Shown: positions 45,401 through 58,139 of the stretch, one piece after another
Position numbering within the stretch: the first letter of the stretch is position 1
Layout of the letters: every line of letters begins with the position of its first letter
The notes under the pieces: model-generated
The model's input: the letters and a program-made list of their open reading frames with translations, nothing else
Database searches by the model: none
What the model was told of the DNA's origin: nothing
NCBI GenBank assembly: GCA_963971425.1
Contig: OZ020517.1
Coordinates: 29,034,668-29,098,667 of the forward strand
Source of the DNA: Bryoerythrophyllum caledonicum
Taxonomy: Eukaryota > Streptophyta > Bryopsida > Pottiales > Pottiaceae
Reading direction: 5' to 3'
DNA length: 64,000 bases
Position numbers and translations under genes: made by a program

Positions 45401-46641
45401 CGCAGCACCAAGCTCAAGGAGCTTCGCGCACAGCACCTAATACCAGAAGTTCCAACTCGAACCCAATTAGGGTCAGCCAAGGTGGTGTTAAAGAAAAGCA
45501 GAACTTGTCCCAAGGAGGCGATCAGGGTCCTACCCAAGAACCTACATCATAGCAACAAAAAGGTAAGATGCACTGCCAAGAGGCGACCCCTCCCGTGAGC
45601 AGAAGATCCCAATTGTAAATAGATGGCGTAGAACGACCAGGCCCCTCCACAAGAAGCTGGCAACGCGGTCTCAGCGTTGAAGAATGGAAGGAAAGAGAAC
45701 GCAATAGGGGATATGCCTCATCACCAAACACCACCAAATTTTCAGAGGTAAACGAGCTCAATGCAGCTAAACAGGAATGGCGCACAAGAACCAACCTCAC
45801 AAACATGAGACAAGAACCTACCTCCAATACCAGAGAAACCGAAAGTCTACAGGTGAGGGAATTAAGACGCAGTTTGGACGTTCACATGTAGACGATGTGC
45901 AGATCAAATTGACAAGACTCTGCAAACCTGCCCAACGAGGATGCCGATATGCCTGCTGCAGCCGAAAAAAGACAGGGTGACGTCGGCAATCAAATGATTC
46001 CCCTCCCCCTCCGCTGGAGTATCGTGGCGGCCCCCTCTGGAGAGTCTTCAACTCCCCCCAGCGACCTCAGAGCAGCAGCAGCCCACACAATTGCGGGCTT
46101 TGGTACCTCAGAAAACACAATCGTAGACAGAGACACCGCAATGGAGGAAGTAGACCCCCAGCCGCACGGCCCAACCCTAGACCCCACGGTTTGCCCTGAC
46201 CTAAACCAACGAAACCAAGGAGAGCAATCTCGCCTCACGGGAAGATCATACGACTCTGACGATCTCAGCTTTAACCATGATAGAAGTGGTGGGCAGGAAT
46301 GGGAAATCAACAACAAGGGTGATTGTCCTCTAATATCACACAAAACACCAAACACACCGCGCCGCATCCCTGAACATTACGTTCCAGCACTGAGAGAGTG
46401 GTTTCGGGACCAGGGTTGGCGGATGTGTACTTCCCTTTCTCACCGGTGATGGCGTGACTCCCTTCGCGTAACTTAGCACACAGAAGACCGAACCGCCATA
46501 GGCAGGGACATGGAGGCGGCCGCTTCGCAGAACAGGGCAACCAGACCCCACCAACGAATAAAATTGTGAGGTTCTCGCACCTACCGTCTACTCCAGCCAG
46601 CACGGGTAAAGCACAGGTACTTCCTCCCCCTCCCCCTGTGC

Positions 46642-49600
46642 ATGAAAGTTAGCATTATAACCCAAAATGTACAAGGCATGAACAACCCTGTGAAGAAGGA
46701 TGTGATACAAGATTATTTCAGAAGAAGACTCAGTACAACGGAGGTAATTTGTCTCCAAGAGACAAAGCTCAGAGGAAGCAAGTTCAAAGATTTAGATAAA
46801 CTTTTCTGGCAAGGTGCCCGGTTCTTTGGACAGAAAGCCCGAGTTGCATATAATAATGATGGGCGAGCTGATGGAGCGGGAAGCGAAGGAATCGGAATGT
46901 GGAATACCCCCAAACTCGCGCACCTCGTCAGCGACAACGATCATTCACAGCGAGGTAATGCACAATGGGTGTTGTTGTTGGAAACACAAGGTAGGGACAT
47001 CGCGATTCTCAATGTCTACTGTCCGCACACACCGACCGAGCGATGTATATTATGGCGAGAACTCCTTACCACCCTCCCTCGGGGCTGTCACTGGATACTT
47101 ACAGGGGATTGGAATTTTGTGGAGACACGCACTGATAAGTCGAATCTATGTGAGTTGTATCGCACTGAGGAAGAGAAACAAATTTTTCAGGAACTGAAAT
47201 CGGAGCTTGAAGTAGTGGACGTGTTTCCAAGTAGTAACAGATTGAGATTCTCATGGGATAGTCGTTGTCGTGATGGGCAACGCGTCTTAGCCCGCCTTGA
47301 TAGAACCTATACATTCGTAGGGAGCAATCCGACTGCAACCAGCCAGACATATCGTATATATGGCGACTCCACACTCTCGGATCACCTTCCGGTCTGGAGG
47401 GAAGTGTGGTTGGAACCGCAAACTCAACGGCGCTCCCCCTTTGTGATGAATGCCACTCACTTAAAAGACCCTGAGGTGCAAGACGAAGTGAAGAAATCTG
47501 GAGTAAATATTCCAGGTTGGCGTTTTTTGGCAAACTTAGGAAGATCATCAAATTTTACAAAGAATTCTGCAGAAGGAAGGCCCGGGAGAACAAAATGGAG
47601 GAGAATGAACTCAGAGAAGAACTTGAGACGGCGGCGTACGAGTTGCAAGTACAGCCGGAGGACCAACTTGCGCAAGACCGAGTAGCGACGACGACAGACA
47701 AACTCCAATCTTTCGAAAGAAGGAAGGTGGCCGGCCTACGCCTCCGAAGCCGCGTGAAATGGATGGAGGTTGGAGATAAATGTTCCAGGGAGTTCTTCGC
47801 GTCGCATAAAGTACGCTCCTCAGCCTCGCAGATTACCGAACTCACCGATGAGAACGGGCAAGTACAAACCTCAAAAATCGGCTTAGAACTCACGTGTCAG
47901 AGGTAGTACGAGAAACTCTACACTGCGAGTCCACCTTCAGTAACAACAAGTGGAGCAGAACACCATGTGTTGGGATACTTGAGTGACAGACTCAACTCGG
48001 GAATGAATGCCGCCCTAAGTAAGCCTCTCACAGAACCAAAGTTAAAAAAAGCACTGAGGGATATGAAGGTCGGAAAGTCTGCGGGTCCAGATGGCGTGGT
48101 GCTAGAGTTCTATCAGGAATTTTGGGACTTGATCGGCAAAGAATATGCGGACATGGTGCAATACAGTATCGAAACAGGAAAACTCCCACTTGGCGTCACA
48201 TACGGCATGATCGCCTTAATTCATAAGGGTGGAACACGCAACGTACTCACGAACTGGCGTCCCATCTCGCTGTTAAATATTGCGTACAAGATTTATGCAA
48301 AGGCGTTACAACTAAGGCTTCAACCTATCCTCATGGAGATCGTAAGCCCGGAGCAATCTGCCTTTCTGCCCTTGAGATTCATTCTCGACAATCTGCTCCT
48401 TACATACGAGACCATGGCTTGGGCGGAGCAATCGAAGCAGCCACTCCTATTCTTAAAACTAGACTTTACAAAAGCCTACGATATGGTGGATTGGAAGTGC
48501 ATGTTTAACATTATGAAGTCTCTTGGGTTCTCAGAAGAGTTCACCGCTATGGCTCGACTCTTATTTCAAGACGCATCAGCGGCGGTTAAAGTTAATGGAA
48601 CCCTATCGCCTGCGTTTAATATTGGATGTGAAGTTCGCCAAGGATGCCTTTTGGCACCTTACCTTTTTATTATCGTAGCAGAAGCCCTCAACACCATGGT
48701 TAAGGCGGAAACAAGAGCAGGAAATATTTCTGGCATTCAACTTCCATGCGAACATATGAGTGAGAACCGTCAACAAACCTTGGCACAGTATGCCGACGAT
48801 ACGTCCTTCACTCTGCTCGGTCAAGAAGAACAAGTTTGGAATCTGATATATATCCTTGATACCTTCTATCTCGCAACAAGCCTTGTAATTAACTGGTCTA
48901 AGTGGAGCGGGTACTGGCAAGATTGGTCGGGTTTGGGACGACCTCGATGGATTGACCACCTTAATATCAGCTCGGCAGATAAGGAGGAAGTGAGCAAATT
49001 ATTAGGTTCGCCATTTGGCATGTTACTTTCCACCAAGTCGATGGATGATTTTCTGTATGATAAAATCTCTCTGAAGCTGCTATACTGGAGCTCTGCAAAA
49101 ATCAATCCAGTAGGGAGAAGTATTATCGCCAAGAGCGTTCTGCTCTCTGCCCCGCTTTACTTTCTCTCACTATGGGGAGGAACGATGAAAGGAGTGAAGC
49201 GCATTCGAAGCTTAGTAATGAACTACCTCTTTGCGGGAACAATGAAGCGATCAAGAGCTAGGGTGAGCTGGTTGCAATGTTGCCAAACCAAAGGAAAAGG
49301 GGGTCTCAACCTGATTAACATCGAGGATGCCACTACTTCACTGATGGTGAAATGGATCCTAAAAGCAATGCAACCAGGCTCCTACAATCTCCACCACATG
49401 CTTAGATTCAAACTTGCCTCCTATCAACCTTACGCTGGCGGCAGGTGGCCACGTAGTCTTGACTACTTTATCATGATCCGACATCAAGCACGCAAGGGTT
49501 CACATATCTGGAATCGAGTGTCGGCGGCATGGAAGTTGCTCCTGCCTTTCGTGGAGTTTTTTCCGCCTACCAACGTTCAGGAGCTTCTCAACTGTAGTTT

Positions 49601-50915
49601 TTGGACCTGCCCTGGACTTCAGAGCATCGGACCCGGGTTCTCCCGACCCCGCGCCTTGTCGTTGTCTAAGAATGGCCTCCACTATATGCGAGATGCATGG
49701 CAAGCAGGCGCTATTATTCCTTTTGGTGAGGCCCAACGGCGATTTGCCTTCCTGCCAACTGAAGTTGGAGCCTGGCAGAGCATCGTCCAAAGGTTGGACC
49801 AAGAACAGAGAATTTTGTTGCTTCGATCTTCGGCTCTCACTGCGAACAGCGAGTGGGTGGCTGTCTTCCTGTCCGAAGAGGCCAATGAGCCTAGCCTTAT
49901 CATTCAAAGCAACGAGAACTGCAAACCTCGACTTGGGCGATCGACCCTAGTGATCCATATGAACACGTCTATTTACACTGTCCGCAATGCAACTACATGT
50001 CTCCAGCTTACCACGCGGGACGAGCGCCAACATGGAGCTGCATGGGACACAAGGGGCGACGACCTTGTTAATAGACATACAGGGTTTACGCGGAGAGTCC
50101 GTGTGGTCCCGGTGGAACGTGGTCCCAAGAAATCTGTTGTCTTGTTCTACTACGGGCGCTGCGACCAATTGGTTTGGGACCCTGCGAGATTCCAATGGCA
50201 AGGCAACGTTCCCTTCATGAAGTTCACCGCTAGATTAGGCAGGAATATTCTTTGGAGTAGACATGTGCTCCCGTCTGCGGTCGAACGTAAATGGACAAGT
50301 GTGCTTCCCATCACATATAAGTTACGATGGCTGAATGTTTGGGCGGACGAAAGGATTTGTAAAGAAGCGGGCCTCCTTTGGTATGTTTGGCACAGAGCTA
50401 TCACGGTGAACGCCTGGAGAGGTCGAGTTCAAGATGATGTCGACCAACAGTGCCCCGTTTGTGCTAATGGTACAACCGAGACGGTGCTTCACAGGTTCTG
50501 GGAGTGCACCTCGGCCAGAGATGCCTGGCATTGGGGGGTCGAATTCATGTCCAATCTGTTGCCCAGCGTTGTCTCTCTCCTGAGCCACAGGCGTCGCAGG
50601 CCTCGTAGGCAAACGGCTAGACATCACGAGCCCATGCAGAGTGTCGTTACGAATACTGATGTTAGACATAGGCACGGAGATAGCGCTCAAAGGAATCTTT
50701 GCCTTAACTGGAAACAAGGGATCTTTGCGCACCGAATTCCTCGCAGATTCAAGCCGATCAGTGCGATTTGGCTCATTCTTTGGGGGGTTATCATGTGGAA
50801 TCATTGGTGCATGAGGAACGACGCCGCATTCAATGACTGCCAGTCCAAGATCTGGCTCGAGCTTATTGATCATGGCCGGGTTGCGTGGAGCAAGACTTTA
50901 GCTAAGAAAGCCTAG
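46642..50915 (+). pseudogene. LINE ORF2: endonuclease-reverse transcriptase-zf-RVT, one frameshift and one stop
   Basis: The start MKVSIITQNVQGM is the canonical N-terminus of EEP endonucleases. VICLQETKL (catalytic Glu), ILTGDWNF (GDWN) and STLSDHLPVW (SDH) follow, a complete active site. The frame shifts at the T-run near 47522-47527 and a TAG at 47904-47906 interrupts QR.YEKLYT. The rest is open to 50915. RT motifs seen: GKSAGPDGV, NWRPISLLNIAYKIYAKAL, LKLDFTKAYDMVDW (first Asp), GCEVRQGCLLAPYLF and LAQYADDTSF (YADD). The zf-RVT follows at QQCPVCANG, ETVLHRFWEC. The reconstructed length, about 1,420 codons, is normal for L1-type ORF2. Two lesions only, so it died fairly recently. Confidence 0.92.
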
Positions 50916-51181
50916 GCTCCCGAGAAGAACGAGAAGTTTACTAAGCATTTTAAGAACATTTGGTGTTGCAATGACTTGTTGGCCTACTGGGCGGACGAGC
51001 GCCTGAATTGGCACCTCACCATTTGTTACTCGAGTAGGAGTAGATCCCTTTCTAACACTAACATTACTTTACTCTAACTTGGCCGGGACCCTTGTCCCGC
51101 CTCGCCATACATGGTGGGGTCTGCCGTGTTATTTTCTCCTCCCTGCAATGAAGGTTTCCTCCATTTCTGTCCCAAAAAAAA

Positions 51182-51194
51182 ATGCAAGAATAGT
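51182..51194. repeat. LINE target-site duplication, right
   Basis: ATGCAAGAATAGT directly after the poly(A) tail; partner of 43671-43683. Confidence 0.85.
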
Positions 51195-51490
51195 AATGAC
51201 AATCAATATGGATTACTATCACAAGACTCCAAAGTAGCAGGTGCCAATAGGAAGCATTCCTTTGCTTTAGGGTTGAACTATTGTTATAAAAGAAAATGAT
51301 GGATTGGGAGATGTGATCTTGAAAATGATGGATTGGAAAATGATGGGTTGGGAAATGTCCTCCGAGGGTACTCTTGTAAATTCATCGGACCTCTAGGAAA
51401 ATTTATGCCTATTGAAAGTGATTTTTGTCAAGGATAGGCAACTTCAAACCTTTGCTACACTATTCATTGATTGTGAGCTATTTTAACCCT

Positions 51491-53211
51491 TTAACCCCTA
51501 AATTTCCAAGAGTACTCTCGGAGGACTTTAGAAGGTTTGTACGGGTTCCTATTATGTCAATTTATAACATTTTTCTTTAAAATGTTTACTGTAGATGGAC
51601 ATAACTAAAAGTTTCTTGTATGTATTTTTTTCCTAAATCCAACAATTGATGAAAAATTTAGAGGGTTTTGAAGTTCAAATGGGGAGAGCGGCCACGTCAG
51701 GCAACTCCAGAACTTTTGCTAGGACACTTCATGACATGTGAGATTTTCAATACTAGCAAATTATATTATTTCCTTTCATATTGTCAAAAGAATCTCTTGT
51801 TTTTAGTGTAAAAAAGCATATATATTTCCCGTCGAACATCTTCACACATTGTTGCACAATGTTGGGCAAGGTACCAAAAAATCTTTTTCTTTTCCACATT
51901 AAAATTAGAGATCTTCATATCTTGCACTTTTCATTTTTTCCACATCATTATGTGGTGTTAACCTTCTCATTCTAAAACATATTGAGTTCACAAAAGAATA
52001 TAACTTGAAATGACAATTTCTGAACCTCCACTCTTTGCACAATTTTTTTTGAATATGCTACATCCTTTCTCTACCTCTAAGAATTGGTGTGTAAGGAAAA
52101 AATATCATGCTTCACATATTGGGAGTGAGTTCAGACCTTGTGTAGTGCAAAAATTTGACTCCGAGTGAAGTCAAAGTCTGTTGATCCACTAAACGCAAAG
52201 GAAAAAATGAATTGTTTTCTCTACTTCAAACACCATAATCTTGCAATCCAAAGTTTATGAAATTTTGTGAGTATGGCATTGAATAAGTGTTCATTGAGAT
52301 CCTACACTTTAAAATAGAAATAAAAGTTTCTTATTTCCTCCTTACTCGTCGCACTGAACAAGCGATTTTGAAGTGTATTGGTGTGAAGTTGTCAAAGAAA
52401 TTTAGGGATCAAGGCGGATGAGCTCACAAGGCTTGGGATAATCTACTAGCGTATTAGATCATGTAGAACATCATCCATACAACCAATTTATTTCACAACA
52501 ATCCTACTTTACCAAAATCAATGTAGCTCATCAATGCTTACATCAATTTTGGTGATGTTGGCCCGGTAGATGCTCATCTTGCTAGGCCTCTAAGTAAAAA
52601 TTCAATTTTCCATGGATTTATGTTCTACCTTGTGTTAGGTCATTGCAAGCCAAAATTTACAAGTAATAGAGGTGTTTATGATAAGAGAAATGGATTGCAA
52701 TGAATGGGTATAGAATGCAGCCATTTACATTAAAAAAAACCTTTTATTTTTCAAATTAAAAAATGATTGGAACTAATATTTGAATGTAAAGTCGAATTAT
52801 TATGCCTTCTTCTATAGGGTGGAAGTTTTTTCTTCAAAGATGAAAAATCCTTAAATTCTACGTGTTTTTAAGTAAACAATGAAGGTTGGTTAGAACTTTC
52901 CTTCGCTGCTACTCACTAGCAAAAATTACACTATTCAACTCTACATTAGTATTATTCAAGTTCTACATTACCTTGTTTGTTATGTTCTGCTTGCCCCCCT
53001 ATAAAACTGCTTTGGGTAGCGGTAGCATAATTGTTTCATCAATTGTCGGATTTTAGAAAATAATTGAACTCTAATAGAGCTTTTAGTAATGCCCATACAA
53101 TTTTTAAAAATTCAAAAAAGGATGTTTTAGTTGACATCATAGGAACATGTCCAAACCTTCAAAAGTACCCATAGAGGTTCTTGGAAACTTAGGGATTATA
53201 ACTACAAACAA
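51491..53211. mobile_element. TTAA-family composite element 9 (about 1.7 kb)
   Basis: The left end TTAACCCCTAAATTTCCAAG and the right end (reverse complement TTATAATCCCTAAGTTTCCA) pair imperfectly. 51780-52400 matches the interior of element 4. 52600-52990 matches the element 5/7 interior (atgttctaccttgtgttagg, then gaaggttgg..agaactttcc). Two subfamilies thus appear joined or nested. No ORF. Confidence 0.55.
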
Positions 53212-56096
53212 AACCTTTGTGAGTGATTTCAGGATTTCATACAATATACTACAAATGAGATGAATTTGTGAATTGATCACTTCAAAAAAAGTTCCAAAAG
53301 TTTCCCACTTATAATAGACACATTCTTTGGTCCACTAAATGTGCAAGCTTGGACTATATTTCTTGTACAACCAATCACAAAATGCCATGGTAGTTTACCC
53401 TGTGCAATGTATCTTATTTCAAAACCATTAATTTCCTTTATCAAATCAAAGTCTTGGAATCAATTTTGATTATGTTATGGAAATAAGATGCAATGTACAT
53501 ACAATTCGTCCATGGTATGGTGTTACGTATTTATGGAGTAATTCTTGATTCTCCAAATAAGCCCTTGTAGGTAAAAAAAATTGTGAGTTTGAATGAAAAG
53601 GTGAGATCCACCGTTGAATGCAGAGCTTTTGGCCATTATGGTAGATGAACATGTTGGCGTGATATGAGTCCATGCCAAAGTCGAAAGAGGCCCAAGAAGT
53701 CAGAGTGGGTACCATTGCTTTCCACATTTTCACCCTCCATGAAGTAACATCATGACTCATGGGGAGGCACTCTTGAGGGACAACCACTCCTTCAATCCTG
53801 CATAATTATAGTGCCAAGTCAGGGCCTGCAGTTTCCGAGATTCATTCAATGATGCTGGTGATAAAATCCCTCCAGATCGGCCTCCAATCCGTCAACCTCT
53901 TTTGGTATTACCCCATGTGCAGCTCGTCACCTTTTTGCTTAAAAGGTGTTCCCCCTCATGGATCCTTTGCCCTATTTCGTCCTATGTCTTGGTCAGCTCT
54001 GCCACATTCACCATCAAGTGTGGTAATCAAGTATGTACTATTCAAAGGCCGATACCATATAACTTTGGAAAAGTACGTTTTCAAAGGAGGAATCCTGGGA
54101 TGAGTAAAACTATGCTCCTCATCACTATTCCATATAAGGCTGCATTGCCCACCACTGCCGAGGGTGAATTGACCCCTTCACAGGGAGAGGCTGGACGAAA
54201 GGAGGCCAACTCGCCTCATTGGCGTTCTCCCTCGCGACCTAGGGTCCAACAGGCTTGCTTTCTCCGCAAACCATACAAACGAATGGTACGGGAAGGGGGG
54301 TGTGGACAAAACCTGGCCCTTATTTTTACGTTGGAGGGGGCCCTATTTAGATTAAGGTGGGCCTTGTGAGGGTAATTTGGAGCCGTAAATTTGGCAATCA
54401 AATTCCAAAAAAAGTAAGGGCCCCAAATGTGGCAATTCTTTTTTCCAGAAAAGGCTTTTAGACCCTGAAATAAAAAGGCAGAAGAAAGGCCTATCCCTGG
54501 CCCACCCTCCCTGACATCCGTCTACATGTAATAAAGAAATCCTTGCTCCAAGCCCGTGATCGCTCCTCACTCCCTTGGCCATCGCAACCCGATCACGGCA
54601 TTGCATCACCAGGCAACGCCCTTCTTCCGTGGGCGGCCTTCTCCATCGTGCAACCCTAAAACGGTGGTGAACCGCATTCTCCCACCGTGACAACGTACTT
54701 CACTTCAACGATCCTCGCCTAAGTGCACATCAATTCACATACATTAAGTGGTATCCATTTTTATTTTAAAAAGATAAAAATTTGGCAGCTCTTGGTTCCA
54801 ACATGTTGATCCGTGCACATGATTTCTTTGAGGGCATCATCTGAGGTTAGAGCAACCCCAACACTTTGGTCGCCCCAACACATCATGTAGGATCATGTAG
54901 ACCACTCTTGGCGTGTCATGATGAGGGAACAATGACACAATGAATAACTATGGGGTAAGAAGAAGCACACTAGAAGTATGGCCCTTTTTGGATGTGAACG
55001 CCATATTTGGAGGGAGCACTTGAAATTTTTGGCGTGTGGCGATGGTGGTAGGGAGCTACAACTAAACGCGAACTGAAAACCTCTCGCCAAAGGAGCTGTT
55101 GAATGCGCTAGAGGGGATGCTGTTAGTTTGTGCCATTTTTAAAATTTAGGGTTCAGGTGGTCACATTTGCAAGTTTATTTTGTAACACATTAGTTCTTTA
55201 ATCCTGAAAGGTCTAAGAAGCTACATTTTGGTTGCCACATGGTATTTTTTGTGTATTTGGCATACAAGGTGTAAGAATTGATGTATACAATAGTTACAAA
55301 AGTTTGTATTAGTGTTGAGCCTAATTCAATGACACTTGAAAATTTTAATTTAGATAATAATTGTATCTACAAAATGCTTGAGAAGTTGCAAAAAGGTCAT
55401 GTATTCAACATGTATGGTGTTGTATTTGAAATGACCTCCACATGAAAGATGTTAGTTAAAGAATCTTCAATTCAAAGGTGTATATTTTGTTAAAATTTAA
55501 TGATTTTTTTGTATGTTAAGAGTAAAATTGATAACCGTATATATGGTCCGTCACTAACCTTTAAAGATTAATGTCTAATCCATTATTCTTTTGGGTTTAG
55601 AGGTTGTTTTTCAATCATTCCATGCATTGTGAAGTATTTCAAAGGCAACACTTTCATGTGAGGACTGACGGCATGTTCATGTTCATGTTCATGTTCACTG
55701 GATAAAATGATTTATGTGGGATAGTTTTTTCCTTGTGCAACGTATTCAGCATGTAGTTCAAAAAGATTCAACGGAATTATTTTCAAATTTCTACAAACGT
55801 GACGGGTATCGAAGTCGTCAAGCAAAAGACTCCAGGGGTATATTCCATAAATTATACTTTCTGTGACAGGTATTTTGTATGAGGTCTATTGACTTTTTCC
55901 AATTTTTTTGACATGACGAATATTGAGAATTCATGCAAAGGATACCAAGTACCATTTTTGCAACTATTTCTCTCTTTAACCAATATTGCTCTCCATATCT
56001 TTTCTACCTTACATATGTAATCATTCATTTTCAATTGAAGTCCACTATAATTGTTTTGTTCTCCATTTCAATGAAAATAAACAATATTTGCTACCT
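53212..56096. other. Intergenic DNA with an unidentified minus-strand coding relic
   Basis: On the minus strand, between about 54060 and 53480, phrases such as LPHLMVNVAELTKT, ILSPASLNESRKLQALTWHYNY and HGLISRQHVHLP read across stops and shifts like a decayed transposon protein, family unknown. Near 54260-54460, GC-rich ggccc-words resemble the 29169 MITE region. CATGTT repeats four times at 55674-55697. No intact gene is present. Confidence 0.35.
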
Positions 56097-56319
56097 TTAA
56101 CCCCTAAAGTTCCTTGACAATTTCCCTCAAAAACTATAAGTGGTACTAACTTTCAAACCACAAATCCAAAAAATAAAATAAAAATATGTCCACGAAGCTC
56201 TTATCAAAGGCAACCTAGAATAAAAATTTCAGAGAAAATTGATTTTTAAAAAAAATTTAGGAACCTGCCCAAAAATAAAAAAATCCCCCCGAAAGAGACT
56301 CTGGTCCTTTAGGGGTTAA
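56097..56319. mobile_element. TTAA-flanked element 10 (223 bp)
   Basis: Ends TTAACCCCTAAAGTTCC and GGTCCTTTAGGGGTTAA; the outer 14 bp are perfect inverted repeats including TTAA. Length is almost identical to element 3 although the interior differs. Confidence 0.7.
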
Positions 56320-56479
56320 TTAACCTTCTTGAGCTCTCTACTCTTATTTCCTACTTCTTACTACAATTTTAATTCCTACATTTTATTGTTTTGTTATACA
56401 ATGTAACATGCTAAAGTCATGAGATAGTCCCAATGTTCAAAACTCCCCTCTTGGACCTTTTTCATTCCTTGGCTTTATA

Positions 56480-57516
56480 TGGAACTATACAAGTAGGAAA
56501 GGATGGCGCAATGCTATTGCTATTGTGAGTGCCTACATTTCTTACGATAGGATTCAAAACTTCATAAAAGGCCAAACTTGTGAGAATGGCTTGTCAGTTG
56601 GTTGGAATATGAAGGACCGAAAGAAAGGAAAACAAAAGGAGAGGCCATTCATTTCATCATTCATCGAACATGCATGGTACGAATGTGCGTACGGCCCGGA
56701 GGATTATAGACGTGATCTACAATTTTTGAGATCTTAAACGTAGATGCATTTCCAATTTTTCTATTAAGGAATTGCAAATATATCCGGATGTTGCTAAAGT
56801 CACATACTACCACGTGGATTATACACAAGAAGATGGGACTCTATTTCATCCTTGTAGTGATCCGGAGTCACTTAGGAGGAAAACCACGTATCAACCTAGG
56901 ATGAATGCATGAATGAAGGCATGGGTCTAAGGAAAATAAGTGCAAATATTTGAAGAGCATCGACGGAATTAGAATGATCAAACAAAATTGAATGTATCCT
57001 ATATTTGAGATGACTTCATGAAGCTCAAAGATGTTGTATACTTGGAAGAATGCCAAAAGATGGAGATAAGGCATAAAGATTTGTCAAACTTCCATAGTGT
57101 GAAGATTTGGACTAAAGAATGTCCCAGAAATGTCTTCATGTTGTATGAACAAGATGATGTAGCGGATTTACCTTTCATTTTGGGTATCTAAACCAAGTAG
57201 CACGAAAAAGTGATGATGTAGTTCGGGCATAAGAGAGCGATCTCTATGGACACAGACATTCATAACTACCTTCAATGACACAAACATTCCTAACTACCTT
57301 AAATGGTCTCTACTTATGTTTGATGATTGGAATAAACAAATTCATGTTGTTTGGATGCTATCAGGCACTCAAACAAATTCAAATCCAATTCCTCTTTATT
57401 TCTCAACCTCAAACAACATTTCTCATCTTCAAACGTATTTCGAGACTATTTACACTCAAGATGGAAATTTGGTTGCAAAGAAAAAAGATTGGAGAGAACA
57501 AATGGCGAGATTCTAG
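56480..57516 (+). pseudogene. MULE (Mutator-like) transposase relic
   Basis: The relic reads across several frames. 56525-56737 gives YISYDRIQNFIKGQTCENG and FIEHAWYECAYGPEDYRRD. From about 56745 come ELQIYPDVAKVTYYHVDYTQ and DGTLFHPCSDPESLRRKTTY. From about 57000 come DDFMKLKDVVYLEE and SVKIWTKECPRNVFMLYEQD, followed by LPFILGI. The catalytic-core-like part is AISMDT (first Asp) then LMFDDWNKQIHVVWMLSG (57316-57516). The layout, N-terminal segments then 'PF.LGIQ...M..FG....MD.TF' then 'L.VFDDW', is typical of plant MULE/FAR1-type transposases. At least five stops or shifts are present, and a 12-19 bp local duplication (acacagacattcataactaccttcaatgacacaaacattcctaactacctt) lies in the active-site region. 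Confidence 0.65.
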
Positions 57517-58139
57517 AAGATGAAAAAAAACAAAATCCAATAGATTAGATATTCTATATTTAATAGATTACATTTTTTTTGAGAATTTTCAATCATATGT
57601 CATTTTATCTATATTTATTTTCGAGAAATGCATAAAGAACCTTAATATTTTCTATAATTGTATGAGGAAATGTATTCCTTAAGGACCATGGAGTGTTAAA
57701 ATGAAAATTTGAATCAAAGAAGAGCAAAAGATTGAAGAGAGCTCAGAAGCTTCCATAGTATCTTTTGCATTAAGAGTGAAATACCTGCCACATCAAGGAC
57801 GCATTGAGTAAAATGTTGATGGAGGGCTTAGAATTAGAAGCCCAATAGTTATCCCGGTTTTGAAAATATCCAAAAGATGTCACTATAGTCCCTTGTAATA
57901 AGAGTTCAATAGCCATCATACAAGGATGAATTTTAATTGTAAACATATTTTTTAAAGGGAGTTTTAGAAATAATGGAAAACACATTATTAATTTATATCA
58001 ACTAAATACGTTTTAAATTTAAAAATATGATTGTAAGGAACAAAATTTTATGATTCTCATAACTGTAATGAAATGAATTGATTATTCATCAACAAAAAAT
58101 AAACACAAATTTCAAATATAGAAACAAAGATTCCACTAG
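57517..58139. other. AT-rich intergenic DNA
   Basis: Follows the MULE relic; no MULE terminal repeat was found. No gene was recognised. Confidence 0.35.

Larger units (their letters stand above)
43684..51181 (+). mobile_element. Near-full-length L1-type LINE (7.5 kb)
   Basis: It is bracketed by a 13-bp perfect target duplication (ATGCAAGAATAGT), with a poly(A) run of about nine bases at 51174-51182. A GC-rich leader (43684-44301) precedes ORF1 (gag-like with CCHC knuckle) and ORF2 (AP-type endonuclease, reverse transcriptase, zf-RVT). No RNase H or LTRs are seen, which fits a plant L1-type non-LTR element. The poly(A) and intact duplication indicate a complete, target-primed insertion. The ORFs carry at least two stops and one frameshift, so it is no longer autonomous. 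Confidence 0.92.

Noticed and set aside
45949-46449. Separate gene between LINE ORF1 and ORF2
   Set aside because: It is Ser/Pro/Gln-rich, lies inside the LINE, and is best read as the decayed tail of ORF1.
33316-51181. LTR retrotransposon or endogenous virus as source of the reverse transcriptases
   Set aside because: The RT is preceded by an AP-type endonuclease and followed by zf-RVT, with poly(A) and short target duplication and no LTR, protease, integrase or envelope.
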